Source: an uncultured Clostridia bacterium
GTDB taxonomy: Bacteria > Bacillota > Clostridia > Oscillospirales > Acutalibacteraceae
DNA: 34,287 nucleotides
Assembly (NCBI GenBank): GCA_947631945.1
Contig: CANRNI010000031.1
Location: forward strand, 1-34,287
Direction: 5' to 3'
The position numbers and the translations under genes are program-made. The notes below the pieces were generated by a model. The model did no database searches. It worked only from the letters and a program-made list of their open reading frames with translations, and was not told the origin of the DNA. Positions within the stretch are counted from its first letter, which is position 1; each line of letters opens with the position of its first letter. This document shows, piece after piece, positions 7,701-15,111 of this stretch.

Positions 7701-9386
7701 GATACCATCGTTAATGACCTGTAAGCTTGATTCTTGATATCCTTCGATATTAATTTTTGAGTAGCTGTATGATGCTGTATGTTTTCCATTAGAAAAGGTA
7801 TACTCACCAAGACCGTTGCACAAGTCCAACAGATAATTAGCAAATGTTTCCTCCGTTGATTCTCCATAATTTGCATAGTGTTTTGTCACCATATCCATAT
7901 TGCTTCTATTACTGTCATTCAGATATGAATATGTATTACTTGTCGAAAATTCGAGAGATTTCCATTCATTGTCCATCACACCATAATTTGTGACTGGCTT
8001 ATTATTCCATTTTTCACCACCATTTTGCCCTTTTCCGCTACCACTTATATACTCATCAAAAAAATTAAAAAAGTAATGTCCTGATTCATGTGTAAGGACT
8101 TTTGAATCCAAGTATCCGTTGTTATAGTTAAATACTATAAAGTATCCAATATATGTTGAAGCTGTGGTAATATTAAGGTTTATTGTGTTTGCGGGATCGT
8201 CAAAAATGTATATATCATAGTCAGTCGATGAATTGTTTAATTCAATATCACTGCTATATGCATCTATCGTTGCATTTGACAACAAGCAATGTCCATTTGT
8301 CATCTGAGCCAAGTATTCACTATATTTCTCAATTACCGAACTTATTTTGCTATATCTTTTTTTCTTCTCTGTATCATTTTTCCCAACATATCCAACAGAA
8401 AGCGATACAACCTGTCTTGGTTCATCAACAACAAGATACATCGTATTTTGTGATGATAAATTCGACAATTTAACGCCTTCCCATACACCCTTGGAAGATA
8501 AATTTTCAGAGCATAATTCTATTCCATTGCCTAATGAATAATGAGCAGAAACGGTAGCATTTTTATTTTTGCTTGCAGAAATATCCAAAAATACCGCATC
8601 TCCATTATTGGTTTGTTTTTGTGCCAGTATGTTAGTTCCGTTATAAATTGTGACAGTTGCTCCGTCTATTCTTCTTCCATTTTTATCTGAAACAATGATT
8701 CTAAAGCCTTCTGCACCAGTTAAGAGTTCAAGTTTATCAAAAACCATATCTAGCTGATTCTGGTCTGATGTTAGTGTTACATCTCCATATTCAGTGTTGC
8801 CGGTAAGCACATTATTAGTTTCATTTATAGATCCGTTATAGAAATTAAGAAAATCAAAGCTATCACTTATTTTTTGAATCCATTCATAGCCTTGCCAACT
8901 TAATGTCATATTAGAAAAATTAATGTTGCCTTTAAGGTAATAAGAACCGTTTGCTGTACTACTTCCACTTCTTGGAAGAACATAACCAATTCCGTAGAAA
9001 GTACCGTCTTCATAGATTTTAACTATGCGCAAAGCATAATTTCTTCTTATTGCCCCCGCAGTAGGATTTCCACCATCGTACCAGCCGGTAAAATATTCAC
9101 AAATACCATATTTAGATGCATTTGATTCATCATCAGGTGTTATAGGTGTTTCAATCGCCGCATAGGTGGCAATTTTCATTGCATTCTGAGATGCATCGCC
9201 TGATGACTCGACTAAATCCAAATCAACATTGTTCTCAATGGTTAAATCCTGATTGCTTGCACTTGCTGATATAAGGAGATCTGACGAGTTAAACTCTAAC
9301 CCAATCAACCCACTTAACGGGGCAGAACCAAATAGCATTACTATAATAAGTAATGCTGCCATCCATTTTTTTGTAACTTTTTTCAC
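4788..9386 (-). CDS. Giant secreted protein: CLCA-like metalloprotease motif, Ca-binding repeats, Ig-like domain, BspA leucine-rich repeats
   Basis: A 1532-residue extracellular protein. A signal peptide (charged MKKVTKKW, hydrophobic 9-21) comes first. At 433-446 is HESGH-x6-DEY, the same spacing as the zinc motif of CLCA metalloproteases (HExxH-x6-DEY), so zinc proteolysis is likely. About 845-915 are aspartate-rich thrombospondin-3/dockerin-like calcium repeats (DxDxDG). About 1035-1104 is a Big_2-type Ig fold, about 1110-1380 BspA-type leucine-rich repeats (SAF, IPEGVTYIGSSAF), and 1388-1490 Cys-rich CxxC modules. It ends in a CTHICH...FFWKLFG...CSCG motif rather than LPXTG. The start is GTG with GGAGG ahead. 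The gene is AT-rich compared with the phage genes and sits after the lysis module, so it is cargo. Its promoter region is invertible and faces away in this sequence. Substrate and host target are unknown. Confidence 0.85.
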   Translation of the reverse strand: MKKVTKKWMAALLIIVMLFGSAPLSGLIGLEFNSSDLLISASASNQDLTIENNVDLDLVESSGDASQNAMKIATYAAIETPITPDDESNASKYGICEYFTGWYDGGNPTAGAIRRNYALRIVKIYEDGTFYGIGYVLPRSGSSTANGSYYLKGNINFSNMTLSWQGYEWIQKISDSFDFLNFYNGSINETNNVLTGNTEYGDVTLTSDQNQLDMVFDKLELLTGAEGFRIIVSDKNGRRIDGATVTIYNGTNILAQKQTNNGDAVFLDISASKNKNATVSAHYSLGNGIELCSENLSSKGVWEGVKLSNLSSQNTMYLVVDEPRQVVSLSVGYVGKNDTEKKKRYSKISSVIEKYSEYLAQMTNGHCLLSNATIDAYSSDIELNNSSTDYDIYIFDDPANTINLNITTASTYIGYFIVFNYNNGYLDSKVLTHESGHYFFNFFDEYISGSGKGQNGGEKWNNKPVTNYGVMDNEWKSLEFSTSNTYSYLNDSNRSNMDMVTKHYANYGESTEETFANYLLDLCNGLGEYTFSNGKHTASYSYSKINIEGYQESSLQVINDGIQLEDVPLINSNIDDLNIIDSDTDSSVKIKINDTAITNAYVFDGTVFEELKIANNEISIRDVNSVFQLILVSETGSVKEKKIYNMSYNDGVFTANTKVDVSFDNLESIDNLVSVSFLEGISSYKLKRSINSFDNYASAKWYKIEDGTFVELDTTVECETSEADKGGQYYSCTVSESGKYILMGTLPTEEEILTVSNFKISNNKTTGIIDISFDESSKSVDSYILYYSTESIEEAITNDSANVSISFDNNISAYVDIPGTYNFALMVKYENGNYKWYKNLPSYVYKLNDSNNDGIPDIWFDEYYMLEDSATIANVDLDEDGLTNLQEYQLGTNPVEPDTDGDNVYDGIEVENNLDPLKVKTNDIDYDYIVLYGQPDLEISNVGLADDDLIFTIKNLAEGAAIRTNIKIQNKSEILYSWEVNLRAYDKIDITVPVDVLTTYDNFNIVVDERHIIYDVNYSNNEMIVGISDTFSFANSEETMVKKNTETLQTVVNHDYHECFKWESSNSNIVSVDNYGNITANKIGIATITATNLRGYSRECEIYVVAFEGAEYSEFDSTLLNDSEVAIIGYIGSDADISIPNTIGGYPVTRINSSAFSGCSIENVSVHAGINYISTSAFSNTSNLKNITVDADNAAYCSKDGVLFDFAKTSLIKYPSAREDSDYVIPESVNTIENSAFRYCQNLKRVDLSNVETVNANAFYDSGLTELTIPEGVTYIGSSAFYCYDLTTVNYNAVECEIYSSFLGLLIRSYRAFGENIKNLVIGDKVEKIPSYLLFDCTIEEIIVPSSVKVIGSNAFYNCYGLTIKAYANSCAKDYAEANGYNFVPITCGNCVCEEWEISTDATCTSVGEKTGICLICGAVMTDEIPMKDHNYGNWVTTKEATCKSEGTRTKTCTECKNVVTETIPKLAHTDKDNDGICDSCGAELKTIDPSANCTHICHNKNSFVQFIYKIVRFFWKLFGINKYCSCGYQHY

Positions 9387-9480
9387 TAAAAATTCCTCCT
9401 ATTTATTGCTATATATATAAACGCCCGAAAGCAATAATTTTCATACAAGAAAACCATTCTAAAATGAACATAATTTACTT

Positions 9481-9506
9481 GTTTAAAAAAGTAGACTTTT
9501 TCGACA
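9481..9506. repeat. Left inversion site (serine invertase crossover site)
   Basis: Two 12-bp half-sites flank a central AG (9493-9494); the inner dyad AAAAAGT-AG-ACTTTTT is perfect over 7 bp per side. Its first 20 bases match the reverse complement of 9581-9600 at 18 positions. Length and 2-bp core fit Hin/Gin-type crossover sites. Confidence 0.75.
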
Positions 9507-9520
9507 TCATTTGTTATAAT
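9492..9520 (+). promoter_or_regulatory. Promoter inside the invertible segment, facing away from the surface gene
   Basis: TATAAT (9515-9520) has an extended -10 TG one base upstream (TGTTATAAT). The -35 TAGACT (9492-9497) lies 17 bp away and overlaps the crossover core. As sequenced it fires rightward, antisense to the invertase gene. The same TAGACT is present on the minus strand in the right site (9584-9589), so inversion would regenerate an identical promoter facing the surface-protein gene with a leader of roughly 168 nt. In the present state that minus-strand -35 has TCCCGC where a -10 should be, so it should be silent. Confidence 0.7.
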
Positions 9521-9574
9521 GAATATTATCGGGAATCAGGAATATTTTACCTTTTTTTCGGCGGGAAATAACCC

Positions 9575-9600
9575 GTTTATAAAAGTCTACCTTTATAAAC
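9575..9600. repeat. Right inversion site (serine invertase crossover site)
   Basis: GTTTATAAAAGT-CT-ACCTTTATAAAC is a 26-bp dyad with 11 of 12 half-site positions symmetric around a CT core (9587-9588). CT is the complement of the AG core at the left site, the geometry needed for inversion of the 94 bp between cores. It lies 15 bp past the invertase stop. Confidence 0.75.
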
Positions 9601-9615
9601 AAAAAAATATGCTGA

Positions 9616-10218
9616 TCATGTATTTTCGTCAATTTGACGAAGATATTTATAGAAAGTTGAACGATTCATATTACATTCTTTTGCGCCGAAAGCGACAGAT
9701 ATTTCACCATTTTTACACCTCAAAGCTATGCTGTAAAAGTTGCCAGGGAGTGTAACGGAAGGTCGTCCCATCTGCTGACCACGAAGTTTGGCGGCAGCAA
9801 TGCCTTCCGCTTGCCTTTGGTGGATAAATTCTCGTTCGGTCTGTGCAACATAGGATAATATTTGCAACACAAGGTCAGCAATAAACACGCCTGTTAAGCC
9901 GTTATCACCTTTTTTACGAGTATCGAGAAGCGGGAAATCAACGACATAAATATCCGCTTGTTTTACTTTGGTTATAATTCTCCATTGTTCAAGGATTTCG
10001 TCGTAATTTCTGCCGAGACGGTCGATTGATTTTACAAAAAGGACATCGCCGCTTTTCAGTTTTCTTAAAAGCCTTTTATACGCGGGTCTGTCAAAATTCT
10101 TTCCTGTCTGCTTATCTATAAATATATTCTTTTTATTTGACACAAGCTCCTGCATGGCAAGAAGCTGCCTATCAACATTTTGTTCTCTGCTAGATACTCT
10201 TACATAACCATATTCCAT
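9616..10218 (-). CDS. Small serine recombinase of the resolvase/invertase family
   Basis: A 200-residue Hin/Pin/Tn3-resolvase-type recombinase. It has the nucleophile in YGYVRVSS (Ser9 or 10), SIDRLGRN with catalytic arginines, the E-helix region (TEREFIHQRQ), then GRPSV and a C-terminal helix-turn-helix (FGAKECNMNRSTFYKYL). The length is typical for invertases and lacks the extra domains of large integrases. ATG at 10216-10218 is chosen because GAGGG lies 8 bp before it; an upstream TTG in frame has no suitable site. Its 3' end lies beside two inverted 26-bp crossover sites flanking a promoter, so it is most likely the DNA invertase switching that promoter. A transposon or plasmid resolvase is the alternative. 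Confidence 0.88.
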   Translation of the reverse strand: MEYGYVRVSSREQNVDRQLLAMQELVSNKKNIFIDKQTGKNFDRPAYKRLLRKLKSGDVLFVKSIDRLGRNYDEILEQWRIITKVKQADIYVVDFPLLDTRKKGDNGLTGVFIADLVLQILSYVAQTEREFIHQRQAEGIAAAKLRGQQMGRPSVTLPGNFYSIALRCKNGEISVAFGAKECNMNRSTFYKYLRQIDENT

Positions 10219-10260
10219 AAGGCACACCCTCAATTAAAATACATTTAACTATATAATTAT

Positions 10261-10301
10261 AAAAAAATAGCTCACCGAAGAGTATCAAATCTTCGGTGAG
10301 C
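10261..10301 (-). terminator. Strong terminator after the endolysin gene
   Basis: GCTCACCGAAGA and its perfect complement (10270-10281 with 10290-10301) form a 12-bp stem with an 8-base loop, followed on the minus strand by a T-rich tail. It ends the phage late transcript and insulates the cargo genes beyond it. Confidence 0.9.
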
Positions 10302-10309
10302 CGTAATCG

Positions 10310-11239
10310 TTAATTATTCGGAATCTTTAATTTTTGTCCACTGTAGATTGTGGTAGAGGTCAGTCCGTTCAGTTTGACGATAGCGGTGTAGCGGGAGCCG
10401 CTGCCGAGATATTTCACGGCTATGTCCCAAAGGGTATCGCCTTTAACAACGGTATGAACACGGTATGTTTCAGCGGCAGACGCACTGACGAGTGCAAGGT
10501 CACTGATTTTAACCGGGGACATGATGGCATTCTTGCCGTCTTCGCTCTTGTGTATAACAACACGATCCCCGGATACGCTGTAGACATACCAGTTCTTTTC
10601 CTTTACCCAAGCAGGGATAGACGCACCGCCGTAATATTTCGTGCCGATGATTTTCACAAGGCTTCCGACTTTGAGCACCGAAGTTGAGGTATTCGACGCG
10701 GCAGACGCGTTCAGTTTAGCATTGACCTTTTCGGCAATCTCACCATGCCTGTTGTAGAGATATGTGCCGGGGCAGGACTTGTTTGCGTAATCCCTGTGAA
10801 CGGTCATATTGCAGCCGTTTTTATGATTTACCCTGTCTTCTTTGTTTGTACTCCACACAAGTTTTTTGATGCCGTTGCGTTTGCAGACGTCAGTCACAAG
10901 CTCAATGAGGGCATTGTATGCTTTTTCGGTTACCGCATACGGCTCGGTCTTATCGCTTGCGACCTCAATGGTGACGGCTCTGTGGTCGTTTGCTGAACTT
11001 GAGCTGCACCATGAACGGTCTTTTTCTTCAACACAAAGACCGATGCTGCCGTCACAGCCGACAGCATAGTTGCAGCTTGCTTTGACAGAACTGCTTTTGA
11101 AGTAGTCGCATGTCTGCTTCGCCGTCCATTGCGCTACGACACAGTGGATCGTAATGGTGTCGATGATATGATTTCTGTTTGCATTTTTGTTGGGACTTAT
11201 GTTTGTATAAGTCGCCAAGGATGAATTTGTGTAAGCCAT
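10310..11239 (-). CDS. Endolysin: N-acetylmuramoyl-L-alanine amidase with LysM domain
   Basis: A 309-residue phage lysin that cleaves the amide bond between MurNAc and L-alanine in peptidoglycan. The N-terminal Amidase_2/PGRP domain (about 10-170) shows the zinc ligands His32 (TITIHC), His148 (MTVHRDY) and Cys156 (KSCPG). Residues about 190-250 look like a small beta-barrel linker (VGSLVKIIGTKYYGG...), and about 258-307 are a LysM wall-binding repeat (VVKGDTLWDIAVKYLG). No signal peptide is present, so release depends on the holin encoded immediately upstream. The start ATG directly abuts the holin stop. Confidence 0.95.
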   Translation of the reverse strand: MAYTNSSLATYTNISPNKNANRNHIIDTITIHCVVAQWTAKQTCDYFKSSSVKASCNYAVGCDGSIGLCVEEKDRSWCSSSSANDHRAVTIEVASDKTEPYAVTEKAYNALIELVTDVCKRNGIKKLVWSTNKEDRVNHKNGCNMTVHRDYANKSCPGTYLYNRHGEIAEKVNAKLNASAASNTSTSVLKVGSLVKIIGTKYYGGASIPAWVKEKNWYVYSVSGDRVVIHKSEDGKNAIMSPVKISDLALVSASAAETYRVHTVVKGDTLWDIAVKYLGSGSRYTAIVKLNGLTSTTIYSGQKLKIPNN

Positions 11240-11469
11240 TACTCATTACCTCCCGTGATGGAATTAAGAAGCGGCGACAGCACACCGTTCCATACTGCCG
11301 AAACGCCTGCGGCGCCGGCGGAAACAGCAATGCCGATGAGAACATTCATAAGGTTTTCGCCTTCAATGAAGTTCACACCGGCAAGCTGCGCGATCGCGAT
11401 GGACACAAACGCTTGGATGAATGTTTTTAATGCCCTGATGAGGACGTCTTTGATCTTTTCTTTGTTCAT
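11239..11469 (-). CDS. Phage holin
   Basis: A 76-residue protein with an N-terminal basic helix, two hydrophobic segments (about 14-31 and 42-62) and a short tail, matching small phage holins of the phiLC3/r1t type by size and layout. It would oligomerise in the membrane to release the amidase. It abuts the amidase gene (shared base) and follows another small membrane protein gene. Confidence 0.82.
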   Translation of the reverse strand: MNKEKIKDVLIRALKTFIQAFVSIAIAQLAGVNFIEGENLMNVLIGIAVSAGAAGVSAVWNGVLSPLLNSITGGNE

Positions 11470-11475
11470 GGTTGA

Positions 11476-11757
11476 TTACTCCTCTTCTCGGCCGTGGGCC
11501 TTTTGATTTAAGTATTTGTCAAGTTTTTCTTTTGCTTCCGGGACGCTGTGATTCGCGCCGAGCTGGATTAGACCGTCAAGACAGGCGGATATGCCGCAGC
11601 ACAGAAGCGTGTTTTCCTCTTTGAGAGAGCGTATCTCTTTGTCCCGTTCTTCCTGCTTCAGATACCACTTATGGATCTTCAGAATAAGACCGATAATGGT
11701 ACCTGCAGCGGCGACGGCGGCGCCTGCGGTGATGACGGTCTGCACAGTGATAGTCAT
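11476..11757 (-). CDS. Small membrane-anchored coiled-coil protein of the lysis cassette
   Basis: A 93-residue protein with one N-terminal membrane span (about 7-28) followed by a charged coiled coil (YLKQEERDKEIRSLKEEN) and a soluble tail. Proteins of this layout sit directly upstream of holins in many Firmicute prophages and may be holin partners; no catalytic motif is visible. The start overlaps the stop of the tail-tip gene by ATGA. Confidence 0.65.
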   Translation of the reverse strand: MTITVQTVITAGAAVAAAGTIIGLILKIHKWYLKQEERDKEIRSLKEENTLLCCGISACLDGLIQLGANHSVPEAKEKLDKYLNQKAHGREEE

Positions 11758-14207
11758 TGCTCATCCCTCCCTTCATTCGTTTTTTGCCCGATGGCGAACC
11801 AACAGGCTCCCATGTTGCTGGTGTTCGAGCGTTGATATGTTAAGGTAAATCCTGATGTTGTGACCGATGCGTAACCCACGTTTGCCAATGAGGGTATACT
11901 TGTCGCAGGTGAAACCATAACTACAGGCTTCGCGCTGTATTCGATGGGAAATGTTATGTCCTTCGCCGCGACATAGGTCGAGCTGCTGCCAGATGAAAAC
12001 TCTGAGTTTTGCGCCGTATATTTTCCCCACTGCAAAAGGAGATCGCCGATCTCAACATATCCGCTATCGCCGAATTTGCTTGAAGCCATCAAATTGTTCC
12101 CGGCGTCTTTTGCGGTCTGCGCGTTGGTTCCTCCGTTTTCTATACCGAGGGGTTTTGCGAGAGAGAACGAGTAATCGACCGCAAGGGTATCGTCCACTGT
12201 TTTCGATTCTCTTGTAACATTCAGAGCGCCCAAAATATCAACGCTCGCCGTCTGTCCGCTTACAAGTCCCAATGAAGAATCGATGTGCATGGCGGCGGTG
12301 TTGTCATCGTCCATTTCCGCAAAAATCCCCATAATATTATTGTCGTTTCCTTTTTGTGTAAAGGTCAGACCTCTGCCTGTTTTGAGCCTGTTGCGAAGAT
12401 GAATGAACGTGCATTGCATCAAAAAAGCCGCGCGAAGGGTTATCAACAAAATCTTCGCCATTGTGGGGCTCGACGCTTTTGCCGTTTCGTATCTCCGGTT
12501 GTAGTCATCGACGATTTTAGAAATATCCATGTAGTCTTTTTCAAGTATTTCTTTGTAGTCGTCATATGCGCCGAGCCTGATAACAACGGGATTTTTTGTA
12601 ACCCTGCTAACATAAAACTTTGATTCTTCGGGATCGAAACCGCCCAGCACAATCTCTTTATCAGCCGTAAATGAAAGCGACTGCTCGTTAATGTCCCAGC
12701 CTCCGATATTGCCCGAATATGCTGTAAGATTACCGCCGTCAAGATCGAAATACACTTGACCGTCGCTTGACGAAAGCAGCCCCGCCGTAATGTCGTTTGC
12801 CACAAGGCTCTTTAAAAACAGATCCCTGAGAATTCCGACGCCGTCTTTGTTAAAACCGTATGTCCAGTCGGGACTGCCGTTATTCCAGCAGTTTGTACCC
12901 GTCGCCCAGGCAAAACCGTTTGAACCGAAGGTGAAGATAACATCGGACTGTGCGAGTTCCTCTTTGTTGTGGTAATAGTCAATACCGTTCTCTTCCGTAT
13001 GATAAAGACCGCTTGAAGCATTGATTTTTTCGCTGAAATTTTCCTGCATGGTTTCCAACTCCTTTTCTACAGCCGATTTGTTTTCGCTTACGGCATTTTT
13101 CAAAGCGTCTATCCTGTTTGACTGATTTGTGATGGTTTCCGCGAAGCCGGACTTCGCGTCCCCTATTTCAATGCTGTCGTATCTTTCAAGCAGACAGTCG
13201 TATACCGTTTTTATGACCTTCGCTTTCACATTGACGCCGAGCTTTTCAAAATAGACGGTAACCGTATCGCACAGCTTGATTTTTTCAAGGTACGCGATAT
13301 CCTTGTATTCTTCGCTCTGCCAAAGGGCGGCAAAGGAAACGGTCAGATTTACCTTCGGCGAGGTCAAATTGTGGGAATTGATATATGATCGTGTCTTTGC
13401 AAGAAGAGTATCTTCATTGACTGTTTCATCTTCGCCGAACTGATCCGTCAAGTCGATAATGAGTGTTTTTGAATGTCCCAAAACGGAAGCGTCCGCGATC
13501 TGAACGATCCTGTTTCCGAGCATAACGACCGCTTCCGTATCGCTGTCCTCGAGCTTTACACGGGCATAGGGAAAAACAGACGTGTACATATCGGCGATGG
13601 ATCTTTCCTGCTGAAGATCTGTCAGATTTTTACCGTACATGATGGTTATGCCGTTGTCCTCGCCCCGGCTCTTCCATAGATGAATGACCTTGTTGTCGAA
13701 CTCATATTCACCGCCGAAAACATCGAGTATGCTGCCCGACGCGCCGCCGAGAAAGGCTCTCATACTTACGGGTTCGGTACTCTTCACGGTGTTCCTTGTC
13801 GTAATGTCGCTGAGGGCTGAAAAGTCCGTACTTGTCGGTGAATTTGACAGCGCCGTGTTCATGGCGTTTGCCGCCGTTGTATCCATGAGCGAAAGCGGAG
13901 GAATGGGATAACCGTTTAAGTCGTAGCTGATATGCCTCGCGTAAACCGTGATCTGTCCGCTCATCGGTGTTGTGATGCGGTAGATCCTGAAGAACTGCAG
14001 ATATGTTTCATCGTCGTTGACCCTTGCCTGCAGGAGAGTTCCGGGTTCAAGCTTATCGAACAGTTCGCCGTTTGCGGGATATTTCATCTCCAGCTCATAT
14101 TCACCGTTGCGTTCCTCGGTTATCCTGCAGGAGGTGCATTCGGTCAAAAGCCCAATACCCGCCGATGAAAAATCCGTCGTTTCTTTACTGAATAAAAATG
14201 GGATCAT
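11754..14207 (-). CDS. Tail-tip (Tal-like) minor structural protein with fibre C-terminus
   Basis: An 817-residue virion protein. The first about 370 residues match the phage minor structural protein/prophage tail endopeptidase N-terminal region that forms the tail-tip ring below Dit. A coiled coil follows (about 365-405), then a beta-rich fibre-like middle. The last about 100 residues resemble the gp53-like tail fibre C-terminus (LLLQWGK...ITFPIEYSAKP...GFTLTYQRS...CWFAIGQ), a receptor-binding or trimerising fold. ATG at 14205-14207 is preferred because it overlaps the Dit stop (ATGA) and has GAGGTGG 8 bp upstream; an in-frame GTG four codons earlier lies inside that binding site. It probably contacts the host surface. 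Confidence 0.85.
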   Translation of the reverse strand: MIPFLFSKETTDFSSAGIGLLTECTSCRITEERNGEYELEMKYPANGELFDKLEPGTLLQARVNDDETYLQFFRIYRITTPMSGQITVYARHISYDLNGYPIPPLSLMDTTAANAMNTALSNSPTSTDFSALSDITTRNTVKSTEPVSMRAFLGGASGSILDVFGGEYEFDNKVIHLWKSRGEDNGITIMYGKNLTDLQQERSIADMYTSVFPYARVKLEDSDTEAVVMLGNRIVQIADASVLGHSKTLIIDLTDQFGEDETVNEDTLLAKTRSYINSHNLTSPKVNLTVSFAALWQSEEYKDIAYLEKIKLCDTVTVYFEKLGVNVKAKVIKTVYDCLLERYDSIEIGDAKSGFAETITNQSNRIDALKNAVSENKSAVEKELETMQENFSEKINASSGLYHTEENGIDYYHNKEELAQSDVIFTFGSNGFAWATGTNCWNNGSPDWTYGFNKDGVGILRDLFLKSLVANDITAGLLSSSDGQVYFDLDGGNLTAYSGNIGGWDINEQSLSFTADKEIVLGGFDPEESKFYVSRVTKNPVVIRLGAYDDYKEILEKDYMDISKIVDDYNRRYETAKASSPTMAKILLITLRAAFLMQCTFIHLRNRLKTGRGLTFTQKGNDNNIMGIFAEMDDDNTAAMHIDSSLGLVSGQTASVDILGALNVTRESKTVDDTLAVDYSFSLAKPLGIENGGTNAQTAKDAGNNLMASSKFGDSGYVEIGDLLLQWGKYTAQNSEFSSGSSSTYVAAKDITFPIEYSAKPVVMVSPATSIPSLANVGYASVTTSGFTLTYQRSNTSNMGACWFAIGQKTNEGRDEQ

Positions 14208-15013
14208 ATTGTATACCACCTCGGAATGATTTCTATTTTTTCGTAAAAGGGGTTTGCGTAAATGCAGTGCCCGACGCTCGGCTCAAAGTGCGGCTGCCAA
14301 AATTTATCGGCGCTTACTATTTTATCTCTGTAGTCCGAACCGTCCGCCGCCGTGACCATAAGATTTTCAAAATCGGCCGTTACACAGTCGGTGTTCTCAA
14401 ATACCGTATTGCTGAGATCAAAGGATTTTATGGGCCGTGCCGCTCCCGAAAGCTCCACCGCGTCGGCGTACAAACGAAAAATACCCGACGCATAATTCAC
14501 TTCCGTATGGCTCGGATAGAATTTTACGATCGGATATGCTTTATATGCGGTGGGATTTTTCAGATAGTGTGCGCCGCTCGCAAGTTCGATGGGTATTTCT
14601 CCGCTTTTAAGGAAACGCTGCGGTTTGCAGTTGAACTTCAATACGGCTCTGCTGTATTTGGCGAGAAGATTTTGAATTTCCAACGTGCCGGAGTAATAGC
14701 CGACACGGAATATATCTTCACCGCCGCACTTCGCCCAGCCGTCGCATTCAATGCGTAAAAAATCCTTGGACGAAAGTAAAATGCCGCACAGCATCTCTAT
14801 GTTTTCATCCCTTGTTCTGCCGCCGCAGGGCTTTACGGCTATGTCAATGCTCTCGGTCACATTGTCAAAAGCGTCCTGCGCGAAAATGAGGTCGCCGTTC
14901 CTTCCGGGTACGCTCACCGTATCGATTTTTCTCTGTGCGTGAACCTCTGTCGGATAATGCTCGACAAGCACACCGAATTGAGACAGGTCGATGTGGTTAA
15001 TTTTTAAATTCAT
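14204..15013 (-). CDS. Distal tail protein (Dit, sipho-tail family)
   Basis: A 269-residue protein that starts NLKINHIDLSQFGV and has the VPGRNGDL motif near residue 35-42, typical of the Dit N-terminal ring domain of siphophages. It forms the hexameric hub joining the tail tube to the tip protein encoded next, whose start overlaps its stop. It normally directly follows the tape measure gene. Here the two are separated by about 690 bp holding an opposite-strand gene and repeats. GGTGA lies 6 bp before the ATG, so initiation is kept although the insertion runs to within about 20 bp. Confidence 0.88.
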   Translation of the reverse strand: MNLKINHIDLSQFGVLVEHYPTEVHAQRKIDTVSVPGRNGDLIFAQDAFDNVTESIDIAVKPCGGRTRDENIEMLCGILLSSKDFLRIECDGWAKCGGEDIFRVGYYSGTLEIQNLLAKYSRAVLKFNCKPQRFLKSGEIPIELASGAHYLKNPTAYKAYPIVKFYPSHTEVNYASGIFRLYADAVELSGAARPIKSFDLSNTVFENTDCVTADFENLMVTAADGSDYRDKIVSADKFWQPHFEPSVGHCIYANPFYEKIEIIPRWYTI

Positions 15014-15031
15014 TGTTAATCACCGGCTTTC

Positions 15032-15064
15032 TAATTTACAATTTACAATGTATAATGTACAATG
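15032..15064. repeat. TACAAT-rich short repeat, left flank of the inserted gene
   Basis: A tract of overlapping TTTACAAT/TGTATAAT/TGTACAAT units just upstream of dit. The inverted counterpart lies at 15678-15708, so together they bracket the four-helix-bundle gene and the MITE-like element. The same family recurs at 19323, 19994, 21878 and 23111. Confidence 0.75.
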
Positions 15065-15111
15065 AAGGTGGCAAATCAAAGATTTGCAATTTTATGAATG
15101 GAGAATTTGTT

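Noticed and set aside
9481-9600. The two dyad sites as subsites of a Tn3-type res site rather than inversion sites
   Set aside because: Resolvase subsites are closer together and usually lie upstream of the resolvase gene. Here the cores are complementary, the sites lie beyond the gene's 3' end, and a single promoter sits between them. It remains the main alternative.
9519-9755. 78-codon plus-strand frame beginning at the invertible promoter
   Set aside because: It is mostly antisense to the invertase gene, lacks a binding site and resembles no protein.
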